Origin: an uncultured Prolixibacteraceae bacterium
Lineage (GTDB): Bacteria; Bacteroidota; Bacteroidia; Bacteroidales; Prolixibacteraceae
Length of the DNA stretch: 62,010 bases
Direction: 5' to 3'
Assembly (NCBI GenBank): GCA_913063265.1
Contig: CAJXZG010000021.1
Location: forward strand, 1-62,010
The notes under the pieces: generated by a model
Seen by the model: only the letters and a program-made list of their open reading frames with translations
The model's database searches: none
Told to the model about the DNA's origin: nothing
Shown here: one piece after another, positions 55,775-62,010 of the stretch
Layout: each line of letters starts with the position of its first letter
Position numbering within the stretch: position 1 is the stretch's first letter
Position numbers and translations under genes: made by a program

Positions 55775-57385
55775 TTAGTTTCCCCGATATAATTTCCACC
55801 AAATGAAGAATCCGCTAAATAGAACAATCAGCATACAAATTCCGGCAATTGGGACTATCAGGATATAAAACATTCCCAGTATATTTTCAAAGATTCTTCC
55901 GGTGTGCATTTCAAGCGAAACATTCCAAAGTGACATGGGGGAGACTTTTCTGATTTCCTCAGTCATTTTTGGAAATTGTGGTAAGGGATTTCCATCTTTG
56001 GAAAAAAGTTTTTGCACCCCTTCATTATAACTAAACCAATATGATTTAGTATCGCTTTGTACCAATCCGGCAACCATATTTGCTCCAATCGGACTTTGCA
56101 TTCCTTCAGGTTCTGCATAGGATTTTTGAGTAAAAAAATCAGCAACTTTACCGTTGTTTATATTCCATAAAAACATTCCGCTAAACGAACCAACCATATA
56201 AATATTTTCCCCAAGAGATTCAAGTACATTACATCCCATAACACTGACCGGTGGTTGCGAACCGGCAGATTGTAAGTCAGTTGTTAAATTCTCATCGGCG
56301 AAATAAAATCCTTCTGAAGTTGAAAAGATATACTGATTTTTATTTTCGTCCCACTTAACCCTGCGCAATTTGTCGAACCATGGATTTGGACTGTCCATGT
56401 GTGTACCGGGAATAATGCCCACTTTTTTGGTTGCAATGGCTATTAAAAGTGGCGGGCGAAGGTGCATCCCCAAAAATGTATTTAGAATAAGAAATGTCAC
56501 AAAAATATACCCAATTACATTGTGCCAGCGAAGATTCAGTTTTTTCATCTTCACCAAAGATTGAAAATTATTGTTTTCCGCATTATTGATTACGAAATTT
56601 CCCCCTTGAGGGGGCAGGGGGTGATTTTCTATGTCTTTATTTTTATGTTTTTTAAGCAATTTCTTTCTTCGTTTTATGATTTTTGGGAAAAAGAAATGAA
56701 GCAAACCGGTAACAGAAAGAAAGATGGTTACAATACCCAATAAATCAACAAGTAGTTTTCCGGGTAAACCAAACATTTCGCCACTATGTAATTGCCAAAA
56801 AGTTTCAAATAATCCGGCTTTTCTTTCGTATCCATAAGGTGCTGGAAGTTGTACAACTTTAAAATTATTTCCATCCGCACTTTTGAGAAGATAGTGTCGG
56901 GTTAAAACTAAAAGTGTATCATTTTTTAAGCCGAGGTCTGCAATCCGATCTTGAACATTCAATTCTATTTTTTGCCACTTTTCCCCATTTTTCCGTTTGT
57001 ATAAACCCAGTTGAGTTCCTGCAAAAAGTGAATGTTTATGTTGTACTACTGAATATATTTTGCGATTATCTATTCCTTTTGGAAATCCCTGGTTAAAATC
57101 TTCAAAGGAGGAGAAATCGTTATTACTTTTCCAAATGCCAATGTTGCCATAAATAAGATTGTTTAAACTATCCAATTTAAGTGAACCCCTTACAGCGGCC
57201 AGGTTCCAGTTTTTATAGGTGTAACTGGAAGGAAGTAAATTACGCGAAACATCGATAGAAGAGAACAGTTGCCTGTGATTCATAATAATGCCGGAAAAGG
57301 CAAAAACAATGGCAAAAAAAGCAATAATTATGGCCGGCCATTTATGCAATTTTTTGAATATTTTAACTCCCCTTTTTTTTGTCAT
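55775..57385 (-). CDS. PepSY-associated transmembrane protein with a heptad-repeat insert
   Basis: 536 residues. An N-terminal helix in KLHKWPAIIIAFFAIVFAFSGIIMNHRQ is the typical start of PepSY_TM/PiuB-like proteins, with later helices at about 210-235, 285-305 and 505-530. The middle has periplasmic sensor-like beta segments. Residues about 250-262 (IENHPLPPQGGNFV) come from the C/G-rich element 56601-56621 and lie in the Lys-rich cytoplasmic loop. Relatives take part in iron or heme reduction and respiratory systems. It follows nrfA and the porin but is separated from them by a terminator. Confidence 0.88.
   Translation of the reverse strand: MTKKRGVKIFKKLHKWPAIIIAFFAIVFAFSGIIMNHRQLFSSIDVSRNLLPSSYTYKNWNLAAVRGSLKLDSLNNLIYGNIGIWKSNNDFSSFEDFNQGFPKGIDNRKIYSVVQHKHSLFAGTQLGLYKRKNGEKWQKIELNVQDRIADLGLKNDTLLVLTRHYLLKSADGNNFKVVQLPAPYGYERKAGLFETFWQLHSGEMFGLPGKLLVDLLGIVTIFLSVTGLLHFFFPKIIKRRKKLLKKHKNKDIENHPLPPQGGNFVINNAENNNFQSLVKMKKLNLRWHNVIGYIFVTFLILNTFLGMHLRPPLLIAIATKKVGIIPGTHMDSPNPWFDKLRRVKWDENKNQYIFSTSEGFYFADENLTTDLQSAGSQPPVSVMGCNVLESLGENIYMVGSFSGMFLWNINNGKVADFFTQKSYAEPEGMQSPIGANMVAGLVQSDTKSYWFSYNEGVQKLFSKDGNPLPQFPKMTEEIRKVSPMSLWNVSLEMHTGRIFENILGMFYILIVPIAGICMLIVLFSGFFIWWKLYRGN
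56601..56621. repeat. G/C-rich heptad repeat with palindrome, inside the PepSY gene
   Basis: CCCCCTTGAGGGGG (56601-56614) is palindromic with a 2-nt loop. The GGGGG recurs seven bases later (56610-56614 and 56617-56621: GAGGGGG CAGGGGG). In frame, on the - strand, it codes for the PLPPQGG segment of the PepSY protein. Confidence 0.6.
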
Positions 57386-57399
57386 TTTTCAGGCATTAA

Positions 57400-57442
57400 A
57401 AAACTTTACTGTTTGACTTTAAAAAAGAAACAGTAAAGTTTT
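57400..57442 (-). terminator. Terminator separating the nrf-porin transcript from the PepSY gene
   Basis: Perfect 15-bp inverted repeat, AAAACTTTACTGTTT (57400-57414) / AAACAGTAAAGTTTT (57428-57442), with a 13-nt loop. On the - strand the stem ends in a run of T (TTTTTT). It lies 28 bp beyond the porin stop codon (57471) and 15 bp before the PepSY start. Confidence 0.88.
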
Positions 57443-57470
57443 GTTATAAAAATCGGTTAAAAAATACTCT

Positions 57471-58712
57471 TTATTTATTAATGAAAGATGGCGTTACTGC
57501 TAGCATTATATATCCCCAATACTGCCCGGTGGTATGATCTCCGCCTTTTATCAATTGCATACTTTCTGTTGCAAACATGGTTGAAAAACCAGCACTTAAT
57601 GCAGCTATTTTATGGGCCTGGTAGGTAAAGAACAAATCCAATTCGGTTCCAAGTCCGTTGCTTGCATCTTCTGCAATTTTTCCCGCCGACATATAATAAT
57701 GAATATGTGCACCACAGGAAATCTTGTTTTTAGTGTATTTGTATTTTAAATAAATGTCGTTCAATCCCACAGAATATCCTGTTGAGGAGTTTATATGGTT
57801 TCCCACATAAAAATAATCCATAAAACCATTGAATTTATGGTTGGTTCCGTAAAAGGGAGTAAAGGCATATACCTTATCGGTTTTATCATAAGAATTTCCC
57901 GACAGGTATTCAAATCCTCCTGAAAGACCAAAGTCTAAGGCAGCTTCAATCAGAAAGTTCATTGCACTGATGTTTTTGTCAGATTTATGTTTTCCCATTT
58001 GATAATAAAAGTTGGTAGCAAAAGAAACCTTTTCCAAACTGAGCGAGTATCTACCTCCCAAAGTTTGACTGAATTTTACAATCTCTTTTGTTTCACTTTC
58101 CATTACCGGAACTCCATTATTTAAAATCAAAATACTTAATACACTCTTGTCCCATTTTTTATTGAACCAGGCAAACTGTAAATCTTTATACGCATCGGGA
58201 CCGTTATAAATATTATCGGTTAACGTACTGTTTTCGTGATGCGCTATTCCAAAATGGATTTTAAAGTCTTTTTCGTATTTGAAAAGGGCCACATCGTGAG
58301 TACGTCCCTGCTGTGCCCAGCCTACGTTACCAAAAATCCGGCTGTCATCGTAAACCAATTCCTGCCGACCTGCTTTTACAAAGAAATTTTTAGAGAATTC
58401 AACATCTGCCCATGCTTCGTGAATTGAAACCGCATAATCCTCGTTTGTAACCAATTGTGGCTGGCTTCCCCAATAGCGTACATCCTGTAGTGTAAGTTTG
58501 GTTTTAATAATTTCGTATTGGAACATGGCATTTAAACGCGAACGTTGCGTAGTTGGAATCGACCAGTCCTGATCTGCATCCGCCAGTGTTTTGTAACCAC
58601 GGTTAAATTCAGTTCTTGGGCGGAATTCGCCGGTTAACGAGAATTGTGCTTTGCCTAAATTCGACATTAAAATTCCCGCCAAAATTAAATAGATTAATTT
58701 CAGATATTTCAT
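57471..58712 (-). CDS. Alginate-export-type outer-membrane porin
   Basis: 413 residues. Signal peptide about 1-22 (LIYLILAGILMSNLGKAQ). The opening FSLTGEFRPRTEFNRGYKTL and LNAMFQYEIIKTKLTLQDVRYWG, EAWADVEFSKNFFVKAGRQELVYDDSRIFGN are signature segments of the alginate-export (AlgE-like) family, a wide outer-membrane beta-barrel in which the first strands contain many basic residues. In Bacteroidota such barrels accompany respiratory genes and probably admit small anions. The gene lies downstream of nrfHA, with 258 bp holding an inverted heptad repeat between. It may or may not share the nrf promoter. Confidence 0.88.
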   Translation of the reverse strand: MKYLKLIYLILAGILMSNLGKAQFSLTGEFRPRTEFNRGYKTLADADQDWSIPTTQRSRLNAMFQYEIIKTKLTLQDVRYWGSQPQLVTNEDYAVSIHEAWADVEFSKNFFVKAGRQELVYDDSRIFGNVGWAQQGRTHDVALFKYEKDFKIHFGIAHHENSTLTDNIYNGPDAYKDLQFAWFNKKWDKSVLSILILNNGVPVMESETKEIVKFSQTLGGRYSLSLEKVSFATNFYYQMGKHKSDKNISAMNFLIEAALDFGLSGGFEYLSGNSYDKTDKVYAFTPFYGTNHKFNGFMDYFYVGNHINSSTGYSVGLNDIYLKYKYTKNKISCGAHIHYYMSAGKIAEDASNGLGTELDLFFTYQAHKIAALSAGFSTMFATESMQLIKGGDHTTGQYWGYIMLAVTPSFINK

Positions 58713-58827
58713 GATATTAAAGTTCTTGGTTAATATATTTACTTGTTAATGGTTGAAACCCTGCTCCCGAAAACTCTTCTGGATCATTGCAGTTACTTTA
58801 GTTTTTATAAAAATTATCTTTGGGCCA

Positions 58828-58905
58828 GAAGCTCGAAGCAAGAAGCACGAAGTTTTTTTTCAAATGGAAATGTTTCTCTTCCTTCTTCTGTCTTCAGTCT
58901 TCTGG
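58828..58905. repeat. Inverted heptad-phased repeats, GAAGNNN / CTTCNNN
   Basis: Left array: GAAG at 58828, 58835, 58842, 58849 (GAAGCTC, GAAGCAA, GAAGCAC, GAAG), exactly 7 nt apart. Right array: CTTC at 58878, 58885, 58892, 58899 (CTTCCTT, CTTCTGT, CTTCAGT, CTTCTGG), also 7 nt apart. The two arms (58825-58852 and 58878-58905) match as reverse complements at 21 of 28 bases, so they can form a large imperfect hairpin with a 25-nt loop. It lies in the nrfA-porin spacer. Confidence 0.85.
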
Positions 58906-58971
58906 ACAATACTCATTCTATTAGTTGAATTTTTTCGATAATAAACCTATATATTTCTAATGCAAAGTGAT

Positions 58972-60489
58972 TTATTTATTCGCTACAATATCATAGGTTT
59001 TTTCTCTTTCTTCGGCTTCCTTCATCCATTGTGGAACAACAGTTTTTAGGAATTCCTGTTTGTCATTATTCAGTTTTTCCATATCCAAACCAATAAATTC
59101 CTGGGCTTTTTCTTTGGTTGAAATATCCGGATATGGAACTTCTTTGTTGTATCCTAAATCTGCTAATAATCGTGCAAGTTTAATACGAGTTTCCTGTGCG
59201 ATTGTAATTCCGGTAGATATTGTTCTTCCGATTTCAATTGGTGAATGGAACGAACCCCCATGAGCTGCTGCGGCATAATCCCAGCGCCATTGAGAATGAC
59301 GGATTCCCATTAGAATATCTTTCATCTGAGTTTCTGTCGCTCCCAATTCCCAGGCTTTTCCTGCTTCCACATGTGCTCTTACAATTAACTCTTCAAGTTT
59401 GTCTCGGTTCTGAATAATCTTGTCTTGTCTTTCGTATACATTTGCAATTAATGTGGCGGTTTCCTGACGGTGACAAACCTGACAGGAATTAGCAACATTG
59501 TTAAGAGGTGATTGCATTTTGTGATCGGTATATTTTACCCCACCTTCGCTTTTATAAGGCATATGGCAATCGGCACATGCAACTCCTCTTTGTGCATGAA
59601 TTCCAGTTAAATAAGTTTCATAGCCCGGGTGTTGTGCTTTTAACATTGGAGCCTTACTAATGGCATGAGTCCAGTCGGCGAACTCCATATCATCATAATA
59701 CTCTTCCATCTCTTCTGCAGTCATCCCTTTGTCCCATGGAAAAGTAAGATAGTTAGCTCCTTCTGCAATGTTTTTATTAAAATAATATTCCACATGGCAC
59801 TGCGCACAAACCAAACTTCTCATTTCCTGATGACTTGCTTTTGTGATGTCTTTGCCCATTCTTTCAAAAGCTTCAACCAAAGCCGGACGAGTAATTACGA
59901 GATTCATATTCTCATTATCGTGACAATCAGCACAACCAATTGGATTTACAACCTCTGCTCCTAATCCTGCCCATTTTCCTGTATAAAACTGTGCTACACC
60001 TCTCTCGTTCATTAACCGCGGAACATCGGGACTTTTACATGTCATACAAGTTGAAGGCATTGGCCCGTCGGTTGCAGATTTTGGCGCTCCTGTGCGCAAA
60101 GTATTTTGAAGATCTTTTACAGCATAATAATGCCCTCTGCCCTGGTTGTAATCTTTCGAAAAACCATAGCCTGCCCACAGAACTACCAATCGGGGATCTT
60201 CTTCCAGCATATCAATCATTGCACTGCCGTTATATTTACTTCTGAAAAGCGTATCTGAAGTTTCGTAATAAGATTGAAATTCTCTTGGGTAGTTTTCGCC
60301 CCAAACCTCATTTCTGGGCTCAAATTCTGTAATTTTATTTTTAGGAACATTTACATAAGCAGCTTCAGCTCTGCGTTCAACAATTGAAGAAGCCAGTAAT
60401 CCTAGTAAAAAAACAACAACAATAGTTACGAGGAAAATTAACCAAGCCAGCCATGGGCGTTTTTCTGTGATTTTTAAAATTGAACTCAT
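58972..60489 (-). CDS. nrfA: Ammonia-forming cytochrome c nitrite reductase, catalytic subunit
   Basis: 505 residues. A membrane helix at about 15-35 may be an uncleaved signal. Five heme motifs: CMTCK (residues 148-152), the lysine-ligated active-site heme, then CADCH (186), CAQCH (228), CADCH (305) and CQVCH (336). The Lys after the first motif is diagnostic of NrfA. KMQSP (about 324) is the calcium/active-site loop. It reduces nitrite to ammonium with six electrons, in the periplasm. nrfH lies 16 bp upstream and delivers electrons from menaquinol. Confidence 0.98.
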   Translation of the reverse strand: MSSILKITEKRPWLAWLIFLVTIVVVFLLGLLASSIVERRAEAAYVNVPKNKITEFEPRNEVWGENYPREFQSYYETSDTLFRSKYNGSAMIDMLEEDPRLVVLWAGYGFSKDYNQGRGHYYAVKDLQNTLRTGAPKSATDGPMPSTCMTCKSPDVPRLMNERGVAQFYTGKWAGLGAEVVNPIGCADCHDNENMNLVITRPALVEAFERMGKDITKASHQEMRSLVCAQCHVEYYFNKNIAEGANYLTFPWDKGMTAEEMEEYYDDMEFADWTHAISKAPMLKAQHPGYETYLTGIHAQRGVACADCHMPYKSEGGVKYTDHKMQSPLNNVANSCQVCHRQETATLIANVYERQDKIIQNRDKLEELIVRAHVEAGKAWELGATETQMKDILMGIRHSQWRWDYAAAAHGGSFHSPIEIGRTISTGITIAQETRIKLARLLADLGYNKEVPYPDISTKEKAQEFIGLDMEKLNNDKQEFLKTVVPQWMKEAEEREKTYDIVANK

Positions 60490-60505
60490 TTGTAGTAGTA
60501 TTTAG

Positions 60506-61075
60506 TTATTGATTATATTCTTTTATCCATTGTGGTACAGGACTGGTTGGGAGCGGAACTCGTGCATTGGGAACACTTGATAAGCTGTTTACCCTTCCAT
60601 GAGGAACTTCGCGATGACACTCTATACATTTCCTCTCCGTACGGTGCACATTATGTCCTTCAACAGTTACTGCCAGTTTTGGATCTTTTAGTACTTTGCT
60701 ATGGCAACGTACACAATTGTCGTGTACTACATTCGAACCGGCTTCGTGAATAAAAATTACCTGCGGTTCTTTGCGTAATGTAAACATGGTAGCATGCCTT
60801 AAACCATCTTTTGCTTTAAAATAGTATTTGTTAAGCACGTTGTTATGAGGAACGTGACAATCATTACAATGTGCAACTTCACGATGTGAACTGTGAGTCC
60901 ATGTTGCATACTGTGGAGACATAATATGGCAATTTGTGCATGTTGATGGATTATCGGACAAATATGAATGAGCTTTAGAAACATAAAGAATAAAAGCTAT
61001 AAGTCCTACAAAAATTCCGGTAACAATTAGAACAGGAAATCTCCATTTTGGAGGTGGTAGTAGTTTGCTCAGCAT
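60506..61075 (-). CDS. nrfH: Cytochrome c nitrite reductase, quinol-oxidising subunit
   Basis: 189 residues. A membrane helix (about 12-33, FPVLIVTGIFVGLIAFILYV) is followed by a tetraheme domain of the NapC/NirT family: CTNCH, CNDCH, CVRCH and CIECH. NrfH passes electrons from the menaquinone pool to NrfA. First gene of the nrfHA pair. A CRP/FNR-like palindrome and a -7-like box lie upstream. Confidence 0.97.
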   Translation of the reverse strand: MLSKLLPPPKWRFPVLIVTGIFVGLIAFILYVSKAHSYLSDNPSTCTNCHIMSPQYATWTHSSHREVAHCNDCHVPHNNVLNKYYFKAKDGLRHATMFTLRKEPQVIFIHEAGSNVVHDNCVRCHSKVLKDPKLAVTVEGHNVHRTERKCIECHREVPHGRVNSLSSVPNARVPLPTSPVPQWIKEYNQ

Positions 61076-61098
61076 ATTAATCAGGTTTTATAATAGTG

Positions 61099-61106
61099 CA
61101 AATATG
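61099..61106 (-). promoter_or_regulatory. Probable -7 box of nrfHA
   Basis: On the - strand CATATTTG, seven of eight for TAnnTTTG, followed by CA as is common. The predicted start site (near 61094) puts the palindrome at 61128-61143 at about -41.5. Confidence 0.45.
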
Positions 61107-61127
61107 ATGTGGATTATACCCGTAATT

Positions 61128-61143
61128 TGTAACGAATGTTACA
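61128..61143. promoter_or_regulatory. CRP/FNR-family operator upstream of nrfHA
   Basis: TGTAAC-GAAT-GTTACA, a perfect 6-4-6 palindrome, as used by CRP/FNR-type regulators. Its centre lies 60 bp upstream of the nrfH start codon and about 41 bp from the predicted transcript start, the class II activation distance. It also lies about 195 bp before the divergent porin gene. The identity of the regulator (FNR-, HcpR- or NtcA-like) is not known. Confidence 0.65.
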
Positions 61144-61330
61144 TTTTAGGTTTTTTTAAATACGAGATTCCCATTATTTAAAATCAAAATAAATAAGCCG
61201 GAGATGTTTTTCAGCAATTTGAATTTAAAAGAAGGGTAGTTCAATAATGTTAATTTTACCCATCTCAATAAAAATCAACCTACGTTTCAATCACAAACAA
61301 ATTATGTTTGCGAACTTTTAAATTAACACC

Positions 61331-62010
61331 ATGAATAAATTAACCTTATTAACCTTACTATTAGTACTTTCTTTTAACTCTTTTGCAGAAGGATTTGTTA
61401 GCGCCAAAAATGTGAAAATTAATCTGGCCGGATTTGTTCGTAACGATTTTATTTTTGATTCGCGCCGCAACCTTGATGCATGCGACCATCTACTTGAATT
61501 ATATCCGCTTGCACCGGAATACGATTCAAATGGTAATGATATCAATGCAAAATCCAGTGCCCAGTTTTTAAATACTTTTTCAAGAATTGGTACCCAATTG
61601 TCTGGTCTGGAAATGGGCAAAACAAATATCAGTGCATTTATAGAATTTGATTTTACAGGTGGAAGCATGACGCCTACAGTTAGGTTGAGGCATGCGTTTA
61701 CAAAAATAGCCTGGCCTAAATCGCAATTATTAGTTGGCAGGACCTGGCATCCTACTTTTATAGAAAAAGTATACCCGGTAACTTTGAATGAAAATACAGG
61801 AATACCCTTTCAGGTATTTAACAGAAGTCCGCAATTGCGCTGGACATACAATTTTGCACCAAACTTTGATTTTATAGCTGCGGCCATTTACCAATATGAT
61901 TACAGTAATACAGGACCTTCAGGAAAAACATATCAGTATCAGCGGGATGCTATTATTCCAAATCTTCATGGGCAAATTCAGTTTTATAACGACAATTGGG
62001 TAATCGGTGC
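61331..62010 (+). CDS. Outer-membrane porin-like protein, 3' end outside window
   Basis: Open from the ATG at 61331 to the edge, about 226 residues. Signal peptide about 1-19 (LLTLLLVLSFNSFA), then porin-like strands: INLAGFVRNDFIFDSRR, GTQLSGLEMGKTNISAFIEFDF, VRLRHAFTKIAWPKSQLLVGRTWHPTF, QLRWTYNFAPNFDFIAAAIYQYDY. Resembles DcaP/general porins of Proteobacteria and Bacteroidota. Divergent from nrfH, with 255 bp between holding the CRP/FNR-like site. TATGTTTG at 61313-61320 is an exact -7 match, but lies only 10 bp before the ATG. Confidence 0.85.
   Translation, partial: MNKLTLLTLLLVLSFNSFAEGFVSAKNVKINLAGFVRNDFIFDSRRNLDACDHLLELYPLAPEYDSNGNDINAKSSAQFLNTFSRIGTQLSGLEMGKTNISAFIEFDFTGGSMTPTVRLRHAFTKIAWPKSQLLVGRTWHPTFIEKVYPVTLNENTGIPFQVFNRSPQLRWTYNFAPNFDFIAAAIYQYDYSNTGPSGKTYQYQRDAIIPNLHGQIQFYNDNWVIG

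Noticed and set aside
58825..58905. CRISPR array
   Set aside because: Units are 7 nt with no 25-40-nt spacers and no cas genes are nearby.
61313..61320. Exact -7 box for the edge porin gene
   Set aside because: TATGTTTG matches, but it leaves only about 4 nt of leader before the ATG, so it is not listed as a promoter.
61318..61668. Minus-strand reading frame of 116 codons
   Set aside because: It overlaps the + strand porin gene, which has a proper signal peptide and stays open to the window edge. The minus frame has no recognisable motif.

Overview
The window comes from a member of the Bacteroidota, most likely a marine or sediment-type Marinilabiliales/Prolixibacteraceae relative. The family placement is inference. 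The supporting signs are: type IX secretion (T9SS) C-terminal sorting domains, carboxypeptidase-like/DUF5686 outer-membrane proteins, an S46 peptidase, the order rpmB-rpmG-DUF4295-ftsY, LytTR/LytS signalling, A+T-rich DNA, Bacteroidota-type -7 boxes (TAnnTTTG), and start codons without Shine-Dalgarno sequences.

Left part (1-7.1 kb): the end of an extracellular-polysaccharide locus. A truncated glycoside-hydrolase-like gene is followed by two O-acetylation modules on the + strand: MBOAT, SGNH, SGNH, MBOAT, SGNH. A 14-bp perfect hairpin then separates this run from two large convergent genes (7.3-15.5 kb). These encode paralogous T9SS-secreted right-handed beta-helix proteins that could cleave or epimerise an acidic polymer.

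Housekeeping block (16-24.8 kb): enolase, a DUF190 protein and a CrcB fluoride channel split by an inverted glycosyltransferase gene, a PBP4-type D-Ala-D-Ala carboxypeptidase, a solitary contractile tail-sheath gene, L28, L33, DUF4295, FtsY and a DksA/TraR-type zinc-finger protein. The next genes run leftward (24.8-33.4 kb): a serine-hydrolase homologue that has lost its catalytic residues, a LytTR regulator with its LytS-like kinase, a dicarboxylate/amino-acid symporter, a DUF5686 outer-membrane protein and a secreted rhodanese.

Sugar block (33.7-39.4 kb): L-fucose isomerase, a DUF6786 lipoprotein, a GntR-type regulator with a sugar-binding domain, and a TolB-like propeller protein. Then come an OmpA-family protein with a repetitive N-terminal half, a transposase remnant, a TlpA-like thioredoxin, a 7TM histidine kinase, an S46 dipeptidyl peptidase of predicted acidic (DPP11) specificity, a GH2 glycosidase with a beta-barrel partner, a tandem USP protein, an ADP-forming acyl-CoA synthetase and a methyltransferase.

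Right end (55.8-62.0 kb): nitrite ammonification. nrfH-nrfA are followed by an alginate-export-type porin, a terminator and a PepSY membrane protein, with a second porin diverging at the window edge. A CRP/FNR-like palindrome lies where a class II activator of nrfHA would bind.

The most unusual signal is a set of repeats phased at exactly 7 nt, in four or five sequence flavours. Two are inverted pairs of arrays in intergenic DNA. Three lie in or at the end of genes, including one that is read as a lipoprotein signal peptide. No rRNA, tRNA, CRISPR array or complete IS element was seen.
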